From NCBI GenBank assembly GCA_026003195.1, contig BPGU01000001.1, positions 1,225,398 through 1,289,397 on the forward strand: DNA of 64,000 bases, read 5' to 3'. Positions 1-8,209 of this stretch are shown in pieces. The stretch's first letter is position 1, and each line of letters begins with the position of its first letter. Origin of the DNA: Armatimonadota bacterium. GTDB lineage: Bacteria > Armatimonadota > HRBIN16. Both the position numbers and the translations under genes were made by a program. A model generated the notes under the pieces. The model was not told where the DNA came from. It did no database searches and saw nothing but the letters and a program-made list of their open reading frames with translations.

Positions 1-299
1 TACCCGCCTGGCTGGGGGGCTATCAGCCGCCGGGCGAGCTGGACCCGAACGCCAACTGGCAGTGGGTAACAGGTGAACCGTGGACTTACACCAACTGGTA
101 CCCTGGGCAGCCCAACGATTATCTGGGACCGGGTAGCGAGCAGTATCTGGTTATTTACACCAACGGCATGTGGCACGATTACCCGCAGGGTACTCGCCCC
201 AGCTTCGTCGTGGAGCTGAACCCTGTGCCCGACCCGGCAAGCATCGTGGGGCTGGGGGTAGGCTTGGTGGGACTGTTCCTGCGCCGACGAAAGCACTGA
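1..299 (+). CDS. C-type-lectin-like PEP-CTERM surface protein (3' part, left edge)
   Basis: Only the last ~98 codons are present; the frame is open to the left edge. The visible part starts with WLGGYQ and continues with W.W.TGEP, YTNW.PGQPND, EQYLVIY, GMWHDY and a final FVVEL, which is the order of conserved blocks in C-type-lectin-like folds. The last ~25 residues are a PEP-CTERM-type sorting tail: a PVPDPAS box, a Gly/Val/Leu membrane helix and a terminal RRRKH cluster. Such proteins are exported, processed by an exosortase and placed on the cell surface or in exopolysaccharide. The box reads PDP rather than the usual PEP, a common variant. The ligand cannot be told from the sequence. Confidence 0.8.
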   Translation, partial: PAWLGGYQPPGELDPNANWQWVTGEPWTYTNWYPGQPNDYLGPGSEQYLVIYTNGMWHDYPQGTRPSFVVELNPVPDPASIVGLGVGLVGLFLRRRKH

Positions 300-393
300 A
301 CCGCAAAGCCGATAGACAACGCTCTGTTGAGGGAGCCTCTGGCACTCTGTCTTCGCAACGCTGCCAGAGGAGAGAAGGTTTTGTTGTGTTTCC

Positions 394-421
394 AAGCGGC
401 AGGTACGATCACCTGCCGCTT
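394..421 (+). terminator. Hairpin terminator candidate after the PEP-CTERM gene
   Basis: AAGCGGCAGGT and ACCTGCCGCTT form a perfect 11-bp stem around a 6-nt loop, followed by only a short T run. A second, weaker stem (CCTCTGGCA at 336-344 with TGCCAGAGG at 362-370) lies just before it. Both sit between the stop at 299 and the next gene at 511, so transcription termination is the simplest reading. Confidence 0.55.
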
Positions 422-510
422 TGCCGTATGTCAGTCTGCACGTACCGTAGCAGGAGTCTTTATCCCTTCCCCGAAGTTCTTTGTCAAGTACCCGTCTGAG
501 GAGAAGAACC

Positions 511-1464
511 ATGCCTGAAGTCTGGTTACCGTTCGCCAAGCGATGCGTGTGGGGTTTTGCACAGGGCATACAACTCGCCATTGCCCCGGATGAAGTGGAA
601 GAGGGAGGGCGCTCCCCACGGGGTCTGTTCCGTATTGGCTATCCCATTCTGGATAACGGACGGAAAACGGGACTGGTCAACTTCATCGCAGTAGAGCCCA
701 TCGTGCGTGGGCAAAGGGGTTTTAGCGAACTCGAATGGAGCCAGAGTGACCAACAACACGGCAAAAGATTCTGGTGCCTGAAAGGAAACGACATCTCCAC
801 TGAGCCTCATCCCGGGGAGCGTTACAAGCAAGGCAGGATAGAATTTCTGAAAGTTCGCTTTCTGGTGGAACGATTCGAAAACGGCGCGGAGGTGACTGTT
901 GAGGCAACCTTCCGCAGCGACCGCCCCGACGAGGTATGCTTGGTTGCCGAACCTACCTCCAATAGCGCACCTCTGGACCAGTGCGTACTGACTGCCACAA
1001 TGGGCAACTACATCCGCGCCCGGCAGATCTGGCTCAGAGACGCCATGATACACAGTCGCGAGTTATTCAGCGACTATCAGGGTGAGCACTTCGCCCCCGA
1101 TACCTACTTCCCCCTGGAACGCCTCCCGCGTAACCATGCGGGCGACATCGTCGTGTGCCTCACCACTGACGAAGCCGACCCGGGCAAAGAGCCGGCAGAC
1201 CCGCGTGCCCCATGGTGGCGCTATCGGGGTTCTTTCCCCGTTACCCAGTACTGGCGTAAACCGAAGGGCACATGGAACCGGGACCTGCAGGTGCGCGTGA
1301 ACGCCCGAAGGGTGTATTGGGCAAGCAAGGTGGAGATTCCGCACGGCATCGCCTACGAGAATTTCGACCTTGTCGAGCGTTTTCATAGCAATAGCCCGTT
1401 TTGCTTCGGTATCACACGCAAGCCGCCGACCTCTCTGGCGATTCTGAGATATCGAAAACGTTAG
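511..1464 (+). CDS. Hypothetical protein, 317 aa
   Basis: I do not recognise a family. The ATG at 511 was chosen because GAGGAG lies about eight bases before it; an upstream in-frame TTG at 481 has no such site. The protein is soluble-looking, with no signal peptide or membrane segment, and rich in Trp, Arg and charged residues. The C-terminal part (GTWNRDLQVRVNARRVYW, then a block ending in FCFGI) looks like a compact beta-rich domain. It stands alone between a terminator-like hairpin and the promoter of the efflux operon, so context gives no role. A carbohydrate-related function is possible given the many glycan genes in the window, but this is only a guess. Confidence 0.6.
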   Translation: MPEVWLPFAKRCVWGFAQGIQLAIAPDEVEEGGRSPRGLFRIGYPILDNGRKTGLVNFIAVEPIVRGQRGFSELEWSQSDQQHGKRFWCLKGNDISTEPHPGERYKQGRIEFLKVRFLVERFENGAEVTVEATFRSDRPDEVCLVAEPTSNSAPLDQCVLTATMGNYIRARQIWLRDAMIHSRELFSDYQGEHFAPDTYFPLERLPRNHAGDIVVCLTTDEADPGKEPADPRAPWWRYRGSFPVTQYWRKPKGTWNRDLQVRVNARRVYWASKVEIPHGIAYENFDLVERFHSNSPFCFGITRKPPTSLAILRYRKR

Positions 1465-1479
1465 AACCCATCGGACGCC

Positions 1480-1508
1480 TTGAAATGCCTTGCAATATGC
1501 GGTATAAT
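1480..1508 (+). promoter_or_regulatory. Sigma-70-type promoter of the efflux operon
   Basis: TTGAAA (1480-1485) and TATAAT (1503-1508) are separated by exactly 17 bp. The next gene start is at 1554 and the site is on the same strand. This is one of the best sigma-70-like promoters in the window. Confidence 0.75.
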
Positions 1509-1518
1509 ACCATTGGAT

Positions 1519-1538
1519 TTAACTAACTATTTAATTAA
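1519..1538 (+). promoter_or_regulatory. Imperfect palindrome, candidate TetR operator
   Basis: TTAACTAACTATTTAATTAA matches its own reverse complement at 16 of 20 positions. It lies 11-30 bases downstream of the -10 box, where bound repressor would block transcription. The last gene of the same operon encodes a TetR-family regulator, so autoregulation through this site is a reasonable inference. Confidence 0.5.
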
Positions 1539-1553
1539 CATGAGGCAAGGCAG

Positions 1554-2924
1554 ATGAGGCGAAGCATCACGAGTATCCTGACCCTGTTGATGTTCTCATC
1601 GCAGCTGCTTGCACAACAGCTGCCCGCAGAACTCAGCCTTCAGGAGGCGTCGCGCCTCGCGATAGAGCGCAACCTGGACTATCGCGGTGCGGTCAAGGAT
1701 ATCCATGTAGCGGTGGCAAAGCAACAGCAGGCGCGCACGCTCCGGCAGCCGAAGCTGGAGGCACGCATCTCCCTGCAACATTTGCCGGAACCACCAGCCT
1801 TGAGCGTACCTCCCATCAGCCTGAAGTTACCCAATCCGTCCAATCCCCAGTCGCCTTTGAACCTCACTGTGCCCGTGCCCGAGTTCGAGCTGGCGAAGGC
1901 AAATGCCAAGCGAGCGACGTTGACCTTCAGCGTGCCGTTGTACACCAGCGGTCGCATCGAGAACGCAATCCGGGCGGCTTCGTTGGGAGTACGCGCCAGC
2001 GACGAGGCGGCGCGCGCCAAGGCAGCAGACGTGGTACTGCAGGTGACACAGGCATACCTTCAAGCAGTTCTGGCACAACGCGTGGAAGCAGTGCAACAAC
2101 AGGCACTGGAGGTCGTACAGGCTCACCTGCAGCAAGCGGAAGCCCTCTACAAACAGGGAATGGTGTCGCAGTACGACGTGCTGCGTGCACAGGCGGAACT
2201 TGCCACCCAGCAGAAACGTCTCACCGATGCCCGAAACGGACGAGAAATTGCCCTGTCAGTCTTATACAACCTGCTCAACTTGCCGCAGGGACAAACGACC
2301 ACACTAACCACCCCCCTACGCGAACTTGCCTTCTCGTGGAGCTACGAAGAAAGCGTCCGGGCGGCGATTGAATCCTCGCACGAACTGCAGGCGCTGCGGA
2401 TGAAATCACAGGCACAGCGTGCGCTTGCGCTGTCTGCAGAGGCGGAAGCCAAGCCGCAGGTGCTTTTCGCTGTGAACCTGGAAACCCTCACTCGTGACCT
2501 GTCAGCGATCGAACCACATGCCTCTCTGACCATCGGCATGAAATGGAATCTGTTCGACGCCGGTTACGCCAGAGCGGTCGCACAGGAGCAGCGCGAAAGT
2601 GCAGAGCGCACCGACATTGACAGACAGCGACTGGAAAACGCCCTCGCCCTGCGTGTCAAACAAGCCATGCTCGATATGGAAGCTGCCCAACAGGGATTGG
2701 CGGCAGCACAGCGAGCCGTTGACACGGCACAGGAAAGCCTGAGACTGGCTCGGCGTCGCTTCGAGACAGGTATGGGTACGAGCGTGGAAATACTGGACGC
2801 CATACTGGCTGTCTCTCAGGCTCAAATACAGCGCGAACAGGCGCTGTACCAGATGAACGTGGCTTACTATACCTTGCTTCGGCTCACTGACCGATTGCTC
2901 CAGGAACTCGACCTGAACCTGTAG
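1554..2924 (+). CDS. TolC-family outer-membrane efflux protein
   Basis: 456 aa with an N-terminal signal peptide (hydrophobic stretch ending near LLAQQ, residues 1-21). Two outer-membrane-efflux repeats follow, with long Ala/Gln/Glu-rich helices (LAQRVEAVQQQALEVVQAHL and similar), as in the TolC periplasmic tunnel. Conserved landmarks include a PLYTSGRIENAI segment and a late TGMGTSVEILDA segment, equivalent to the family's G.....L.. motif. It should form the outer-membrane exit duct for the export system encoded just downstream. The membrane-fusion-protein gene starts 10 bp after its stop, indicating one operon. Substrate unknown; drug or metabolite export is typical of the family. Confidence 0.9.
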   Translation: MRRSITSILTLLMFSSQLLAQQLPAELSLQEASRLAIERNLDYRGAVKDIHVAVAKQQQARTLRQPKLEARISLQHLPEPPALSVPPISLKLPNPSNPQSPLNLTVPVPEFELAKANAKRATLTFSVPLYTSGRIENAIRAASLGVRASDEAARAKAADVVLQVTQAYLQAVLAQRVEAVQQQALEVVQAHLQQAEALYKQGMVSQYDVLRAQAELATQQKRLTDARNGREIALSVLYNLLNLPQGQTTTLTTPLRELAFSWSYEESVRAAIESSHELQALRMKSQAQRALALSAEAEAKPQVLFAVNLETLTRDLSAIEPHASLTIGMKWNLFDAGYARAVAQEQRESAERTDIDRQRLENALALRVKQAMLDMEAAQQGLAAAQRAVDTAQESLRLARRRFETGMGTSVEILDAILAVSQAQIQREQALYQMNVAYYTLLRLTDRLLQELDLNL

Positions 2925-2934
2925 GAGGTGCAAG

Positions 2935-4191
2935 ATGAAACGGTTATTGCGGAGCTTGATGAGAAAAACCGTGTGGGTGCTCGGCGTAGTGTGGAAGCCA
3001 CTGCTGGGGGTGCTGGCTTTCGCTGCGGTGGTGGTCATGGGCTATCGCTGGCTGTCTCTACAAGCAACTGCCAGCGCGGAGCCGGTGCCCGCATCACAGG
3101 GCTGGCGCTACCTCGGTGAAGGCACGGTGGAAGCCACAGAAATCAACGTATCCTCCAAGATACCCGGTCGTATCGCGTCACTGGGTGTCGAGGAAGGCGA
3201 CCATGTACGGCAGGGAGAGGTAGTTGCAGTGCTCGAAAGCGAGGAAATCAGTGCAAAAGTGCGTCAAGCACAAGCAGGATTACAAGCAACCGATGCCCAA
3301 ATGGAACAAGCAAGGTTAGCGGTGGAATTGGAGGCACTTCGGGCAGAGGACCAGGTACGACAGGCGAAAGCCGCCCTGGAAGCCGCCCGTGCGAAATGGG
3401 AGATGGCACAGAACGGGGCACGCCCCGAAGAGATACGACAGGCAGAGCAAGCAGTGGAAGCGGCAAGGGCGCAGTTCATGGTGGCGCAGAAAACGTGGAA
3501 CAGACTGGAAGCGCTGGCGAAAGAGGGTGTCATTCCCCAGCAGAAGGCAGACGAAGCAGAAGGGGCGTTTCTGGCAGCACAAGCACAACTACAAGCTGCT
3601 GAAGCCAAACTGCAACTGGTTCAGGATGCCGTCCGTAAAGAAGAAAAGCAGGCGGCATGGGCAGGGCTGAAAGCGGCGGAAGCAAACCTGCAGCTTGCCG
3701 AACACGCACGCATGCAGGTGGAACTGCGCAAACGCGACCTGGAGGCACTGCGAGCAAAACAGCTGGCAAACTGGGCGCAAGTGGATGAAGCGCGCGCGTA
3801 CCTGAAGCAGACGCTTCTGCGAGCACCTGCAGACGGCGTCGTCTCGCGCAAGATGGCGGAAACAGGCGAAACCATCGCTGCAGGCATGCCTATTCTCACC
3901 ATTGCCCGGGAAGGGCAATGGTGGGTGGAGGTGTTCGTAGACGAAAGCGCCGCAGGAGGGATTCAGCGCGGTGACACGGTGCAGGTGGAGTTTCCCTCTC
4001 TCGGCAAACGGGTGCATGCGAAGGTAACACGCATCTTGCCCGCCGCCGATTTTGCCACCAAGCGAGCCACCAACGAGCGGGGCAGTTTCGACATACGCAG
4101 TCTGCAATTGCGGGTAGAGTGGAGGGAATCCGTGCAGGGTCTCGTTAAAGGCATGACCGCCCGTGTTTACGCCAGAAAGGAGCAGAAGTAA
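2935..4191 (+). CDS. HlyD-family membrane fusion (periplasmic adaptor) protein
   Basis: 418 aa. The start has AGGAGGTG a few bases upstream. An N-terminal transmembrane anchor (about residues 12-45) is followed by the lipoyl/barrel-sandwich half GTVEATEINVSSKIPGRI, a long Ala/Glu/Gln coiled coil (about 110-280), the returning half LRAPADGVVSRKMAETGE, and a beta-barrel domain. This is the order seen in YbhG/EmrA-like adaptors that bridge an inner-membrane transporter to TolC. It lies between the TolC and ABC-2 permease genes, with one base between its stop and the next ATG. Confidence 0.9.
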   Translation: MKRLLRSLMRKTVWVLGVVWKPLLGVLAFAAVVVMGYRWLSLQATASAEPVPASQGWRYLGEGTVEATEINVSSKIPGRIASLGVEEGDHVRQGEVVAVLESEEISAKVRQAQAGLQATDAQMEQARLAVELEALRAEDQVRQAKAALEAARAKWEMAQNGARPEEIRQAEQAVEAARAQFMVAQKTWNRLEALAKEGVIPQQKADEAEGAFLAAQAQLQAAEAKLQLVQDAVRKEEKQAAWAGLKAAEANLQLAEHARMQVELRKRDLEALRAKQLANWAQVDEARAYLKQTLLRAPADGVVSRKMAETGETIAAGMPILTIAREGQWWVEVFVDESAAGGIQRGDTVQVEFPSLGKRVHAKVTRILPAADFATKRATNERGSFDIRSLQLRVEWRESVQGLVKGMTARVYARKEQK

Positions 4192-4192
4192 A

Positions 4193-5422
4193 ATGAAAGC
4201 CATATCCGACTTCTGCACTACCTGGTCGCGCGAGGCGAAGCGGTTCTTCACCGACTGGCGACTGGTGGCGGTGCTGCTGGTGGTGCCCCTGCTCTACATC
4301 CTGATGTTCGGCGAAATGTACAGCCAGCACCGCGTGAAGGAAGTGCCCACGGTCGTTCAGGACAATGACCGCACTCCCCTCAGCCGTCAGATCGTGCAGG
4401 CTCTGGACGCGACCGATACGTTTGATGTCAGAGGAACCGTCGCTGACCTGCAGCAGTTCCGCGAGATGGACTGGCAGGGAAAGGCGTTTGTCTGCATCGT
4501 TATTCCCAGGGGCTTACAGCGGGACGTGACCGCGGGCAGACCAGTACGAGTGCTGGCGGTGGTGGACGGCAGTAACATGATTATCGCCAATGCCACAACG
4601 CGCGGAATCGCCGAAGTCGTGCAAACCTTTTCCGCAGGCGTGAGTTTGCGAAAGTGGGCGGCGCGTGGGGTGCCCCTTCAACACGCTTTGGTCCAGGCGG
4701 TACCGATAGAAGTTGGACTGCGGGTGTGGTACAACCCCACCTTCAACTACACCCATTTTCTGCTGATAGGCTTGGTGGGCACGGTGATTCAGCAGGTGGT
4801 GCTGATGGCGGTGGCGCTGGCGTGGGCAAAGGAACACGAAGAGAACACATTTGCCGAACTGAGACGCCAGATTACCCATCCTGCTGCAGCCGCACTGGGT
4901 AAGCTCACATTCTACGTGATGATTTCCTTCGCGATGAGCATGATGTTGTTCTCGTTGCCTTTCGGTAAGTTCGGCGTGCCTCTGCGCGGCGAGGTGAGGT
5001 TGTTACTCACCGCCACTTTCCTGTTTATTGTCGGGCTGGTCGGTTTTGGGGTGTTCATCTCCAGCCTGACACGCTCGCAGCTGCTCAGCACACAGATACT
5101 GATGCTCATCGCACTGCCCTCGTTTCTGCTCTCCGGGTTCACCTGGCCGCTGTTTGCCATGCCGGAAGGTATCCAGCTCATCAGCAAGGTGCTACCCCTT
5201 ACTCACTACCTGGCACTCCTGCGAAGCACGGTGTCTCAAGGAGCAGGTTGGGCATTCCACATTGCAGAGCTCCGCTGGCTCTTTGGCTTCGCGGTGACCG
5301 GCGTTGCTCTGCAGTTCCTCAGTGTCTGGTGGCGTTTTGGTACAACAGAGACTATAGAAATACCTTTGGAGGAAGAAGATGCAGGAACAGCAAGTATCCA
5401 GCAAGCGACCCACCGCGCGTGA
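4193..5422 (+). CDS. ABC-2-type transporter permease
   Basis: 409 aa. The ATG directly after the HlyD stop is preferred over an in-frame start at 4163 inside the HlyD gene; GAAAGGAG lies upstream. The topology is typical of ABC-2 membrane_3 proteins (YhhJ/YbhR-like): one N-terminal membrane helix (LVAVLLVVPLLYILMFG), a large periplasmic domain (about residues 45-185), then five or six C-terminal helices. The family needs a separate ATP-binding subunit, but none is encoded in this operon. The last 44 bases overlap the TetR gene, suggesting translational coupling. Confidence 0.85.
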   Translation: MKAISDFCTTWSREAKRFFTDWRLVAVLLVVPLLYILMFGEMYSQHRVKEVPTVVQDNDRTPLSRQIVQALDATDTFDVRGTVADLQQFREMDWQGKAFVCIVIPRGLQRDVTAGRPVRVLAVVDGSNMIIANATTRGIAEVVQTFSAGVSLRKWAARGVPLQHALVQAVPIEVGLRVWYNPTFNYTHFLLIGLVGTVIQQVVLMAVALAWAKEHEENTFAELRRQITHPAAAALGKLTFYVMISFAMSMMLFSLPFGKFGVPLRGEVRLLLTATFLFIVGLVGFGVFISSLTRSQLLSTQILMLIALPSFLLSGFTWPLFAMPEGIQLISKVLPLTHYLALLRSTVSQGAGWAFHIAELRWLFGFAVTGVALQFLSVWWRFGTTETIEIPLEEEDAGTASIQQATHRA

Positions 5423-5987
5423 CCGCATCATGCGAGCAGCGGAAGCGCTTTTTGCCGAACGGGGCTTCGAAGCCACTTCTATCGGCGAGATTGCCCTGCG
5501 CGCACATGTGAACCGCGCTTTGCTGTACTACTACTTCGAGCATAAAGAGGACCTGTACCACCAGCTGTTGCAAGAGGGCGTGGAGAAGCTGCGCGCTACG
5601 GTACTCGCCGCTGTCCACACAACAGGCTCCGCTCGCGAGGCGGTGCGTACCTTCCTGCAAGGCTACCTGCAGACCACTTACCACAACCCGGGGCTGGTAC
5701 GCATCGTCTACCGCGAGATTGTCGGAGCACAGCGGGGAGATGAGCAAAGCAAAGACCTCGTACGACAGTTCCTGCAAACCATCTCCCAGCTGGAACAGGT
5801 GCTACAAAGGGGGGTGCAAAGTGGCGAACTGGTTCCCCATGATACAGGCAAGAGCGTGTACCTGCTGTTCGGTATGACCAACGTGTTTGTGACGCTCGCT
5901 TATCTGGAGCAGGCCTCGTATCCGGTGGAAGAGGTGGTGGAACACATCTTGCGCGTGTTCTTCGAAGGGCTAAGCGCACGCCACTAG
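5379..5987 (+). CDS. TetR/AcrR-family transcriptional regulator
   Basis: 202 aa. The N-terminal ~55 residues are a classic TetR helix-turn-helix: RDRIMRAAEALFAERGFE, then TSIGEIALRAHVNRALLYYY and FEHKEDLY. The remainder is a helical ligand-binding and dimerisation domain. It starts inside the 3' end of the permease gene, preceded by GGAGGAAG. As last gene of the efflux operon it probably represses the operon through the palindrome at 1519-1538 and is released by an exported substrate. The inducer is unknown. Confidence 0.88.
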   Translation: MQEQQVSSKRPTARDRIMRAAEALFAERGFEATSIGEIALRAHVNRALLYYYFEHKEDLYHQLLQEGVEKLRATVLAAVHTTGSAREAVRTFLQGYLQTTYHNPGLVRIVYREIVGAQRGDEQSKDLVRQFLQTISQLEQVLQRGVQSGELVPHDTGKSVYLLFGMTNVFVTLAYLEQASYPVEEVVEHILRVFFEGLSARH

Positions 5988-6026
5988 CCTTCCACAGAGA
6001 AGAGCAACGAAAGGGGCTGGTGTTGC

Positions 6027-8006
6027 TCAGGTTTCCAGCACCAGCTCCGCTACTGTGCTCAGCAGTTCGGCATCGTGGCGGGTGAACTTACGGGGTTGCA
6101 GAGTGTACACTGCCAGCAAGCTGTGCGGCTTCTTTCCGCCTATTGGCACCGCGAGACAGGACGCCATTCCTTCACGCTGTACAAAGGGGTCATCCCGAAA
6201 GCGCACATCAGACGATGCCTGATATACCAGCAGAGGACGCCCCGTCTTCAGCACCCACGCCATGCTGGAGGTTTCCTCTTCGTCCAGCAATTTGGCCATC
6301 CGAGAGCCGCTGACCGCCATCGGTTGAATCCGATGCCCCTCTACCACGTAGTATATCGCTCTGTCCGCGCGTAATACCTCCGCAGCAATGTTCGCAATAA
6401 GCTGGGGGACCTCTCCTTGCTTGACGGTGCTGCCGATAGCCCGGGCTACCCGCAGGAAGTACTGCCTCAGGTCCTCCGATTTCTGACGCTCCTCTTCATA
6501 GCGCAAGGCGTTATCGATCGCCACTGCTGCCTGATTCGCGATGGTGTACAAAAGCTCCATCTCGGCAATCGTAAACAACCGCCGCCGACTGCTCATCGCC
6601 AGTATCACACCCATCGGCTCCATTCCCACTTGTAAGGGCACGCACGCCAGCGAAATCACCCCCTCCCGGTCTAAAGGAGCTGCCGCATTGCGCGGATCTG
6701 CAGAAACATCCAGCACATACACCGGACTCTGGAACTCCAGCACCCAGCCGGGTATTCCCTGCCCTTTGGCGGGGCGCAGCCGTTCAAAATACACCGGATC
6801 TACGCCACGACTGACATACGTGCGCAACACACCCTCGTTGCTATCATAAAGCATGAGAGCGAACTTGTCTACCTGCAGCAGTCTCAGCACGCTATCCGCC
6901 ACCAGGTCCAGCACGCTGTGCAGCTCCAGAGAGGAGTTCACCGACTGTGAGAGCTCATAGATAGAGGTAGCCTCCTCCGCCCGTCGGTGGGCATCCTCGT
7001 AAAGCAGAGCATTTTCAATGGCGATGCCAGCCTGTGATGCTACGCCGTTGAGCAGTTTCAAGTCCGCCTCCGTATAGGCATTCCGGCTGGTGCTGGTGAC
7101 CAGAAGCAGACCCAGTGTCTTCGTACGCGACTTGACCGGCGCGTACAGAGCCGAATGTATTCGCAAACGCGGTACGAACTGCTCCACTCGGGGGTCTACA
7201 TCCGCAGCGTTGACCAAACGAGGCTCGCCACTGCGCAGTACCTCTGCCTGTAAGCCTTCATCCGCCGCAAGCATCATCTCGAGTTCGTCCCCTTCCAGCC
7301 CTCGCTCCGCCGCGATGAACAGGTGCGTCCTCTCATCATTCAACAGGAAAAGAACCGCAAAGGCATGAGGCAAATGCGCCGCCACCTCTTCCAGAACCGT
7401 GTCCAGCACCTGATTGAGATTCAGACTACTGCCGATGCTTTGCGCGGCGTGGTACATCACCTCCAGTTCGCGCCCCAGACGCTGGCTGCGCTGCTCCAGC
7501 TGCCTGCGTCGCCACAGGCTGGCAATGTGCGACGCCAGTATCTGCAAGGTGCGAACATCTGAGGAATCAAACCGCGTGCCATCGCGTTTGTTGAGCACCG
7601 CCAGCGCACCCAGTATCTGCTGGTCGCATTGCACGGGTACCACCGCTGCCCCGCGCAGCCGTGTTCCACCCAGCAGGCTTTCCATCACAGGGTCAGGACG
7701 TACCGGGTAAAAGGGGATGGCGTTTTCTCCACGTCGCACGGTATTCTCCATCAACGAGTTCTCCACACGGAATACCGTCCCCCGCAAGTCCTGCACCTCT
7801 TCGCCGGCTATCGCCACCAGTCGCAGCTTGGAATCGCTTTCCGTGAGCAACGCCAGAGCGCTCGCGCTCGCCCCCGTCAATAAGCAGGCTTCTTCGGCAA
7901 TGCGCTGCAGAGCCTCTTCCAGCGGCAGCAGGTCTACCGCCACCAGAGCCACCCGGTGCAGCCCGGCAATCTGCTGTTCCACCGAGACGATGCTTCCTGC
8001 ATCCAT
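6027..8006 (-). CDS. Tandem four-GAF-domain protein
   Basis: About 659 aa. The ATG at 8006 is preferred because AGGGG lies upstream; an ATG at 8036 would add ten residues and has no clear ribosome site. Four GAF-like modules follow one another, at about residues 15-170, 190-340, 350-510 and 515-655, each with a hydrophobic AAVVPV, SALYAPV, LACVPL or SCLAVPI strand and a terminal helix such as LASHIASLW or NQAAVAIDNAL. Short helical linkers join them. There is no histidine kinase, GGDEF, HTH or phosphatase domain, so it looks like a pure sensor or scaffold. It is transcribed away from acs. The bound ligand (cyclic nucleotide, haem or other) is not evident. Confidence 0.85.
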   Translation of the reverse strand: MDAGSIVSVEQQIAGLHRVALVAVDLLPLEEALQRIAEEACLLTGASASALALLTESDSKLRLVAIAGEEVQDLRGTVFRVENSLMENTVRRGENAIPFYPVRPDPVMESLLGGTRLRGAAVVPVQCDQQILGALAVLNKRDGTRFDSSDVRTLQILASHIASLWRRRQLEQRSQRLGRELEVMYHAAQSIGSSLNLNQVLDTVLEEVAAHLPHAFAVLFLLNDERTHLFIAAERGLEGDELEMMLAADEGLQAEVLRSGEPRLVNAADVDPRVEQFVPRLRIHSALYAPVKSRTKTLGLLLVTSTSRNAYTEADLKLLNGVASQAGIAIENALLYEDAHRRAEEATSIYELSQSVNSSLELHSVLDLVADSVLRLLQVDKFALMLYDSNEGVLRTYVSRGVDPVYFERLRPAKGQGIPGWVLEFQSPVYVLDVSADPRNAAAPLDREGVISLACVPLQVGMEPMGVILAMSSRRRLFTIAEMELLYTIANQAAVAIDNALRYEEERQKSEDLRQYFLRVARAIGSTVKQGEVPQLIANIAAEVLRADRAIYYVVEGHRIQPMAVSGSRMAKLLDEEETSSMAWVLKTGRPLLVYQASSDVRFRDDPFVQREGMASCLAVPIGGKKPHSLLAVYTLQPRKFTRHDAELLSTVAELVLET

Positions 8007-8120
8007 CCTAACGCCCCTGTTCTTTGGGCACACCATTTCACTGCACCATTATTGTTACTACATCTGTCGGTCTTTGTCAAGCAAAATTACTCCATGACAA
8101 CACTTCGCGCTCGCCGCATC

Positions 8121-8143
8121 CATTCCTGCGGTAAGCAGGAATG
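8121..8143. promoter_or_regulatory. Perfect inverted repeat upstream of acs
   Basis: CATTCCTGC and GCAGGAATG form a perfect 9-bp inverted repeat around GGTAA. It lies between the divergent GAF gene and acs, 14 bp before a TAAAAT-like -10 box (8158-8163) for acs. With genes diverging on both sides, a terminator is unlikely, so an operator or a small RNA hairpin is more plausible. Confidence 0.5.
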
Positions 8144-8209
8144 GACACTTTTTGTGGTAAAATATTAGTCAATCAAAGCGCGACATCCCGATGGCGAGGA
8201 GGGAATATC

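Noticed and set aside
6002-6028. GAGCAAC/GTTGCTC hairpin between TetR and GAF genes
   Set aside because: Only a 7-bp stem with a 13-nt loop, no T run, and it overlaps the GAF stop codon.
8141-8209. Upstream extension of acs
   Set aside because: ATG 8210 has GAGGAGGG; the extension would include the promoter-like TAAAAT box.
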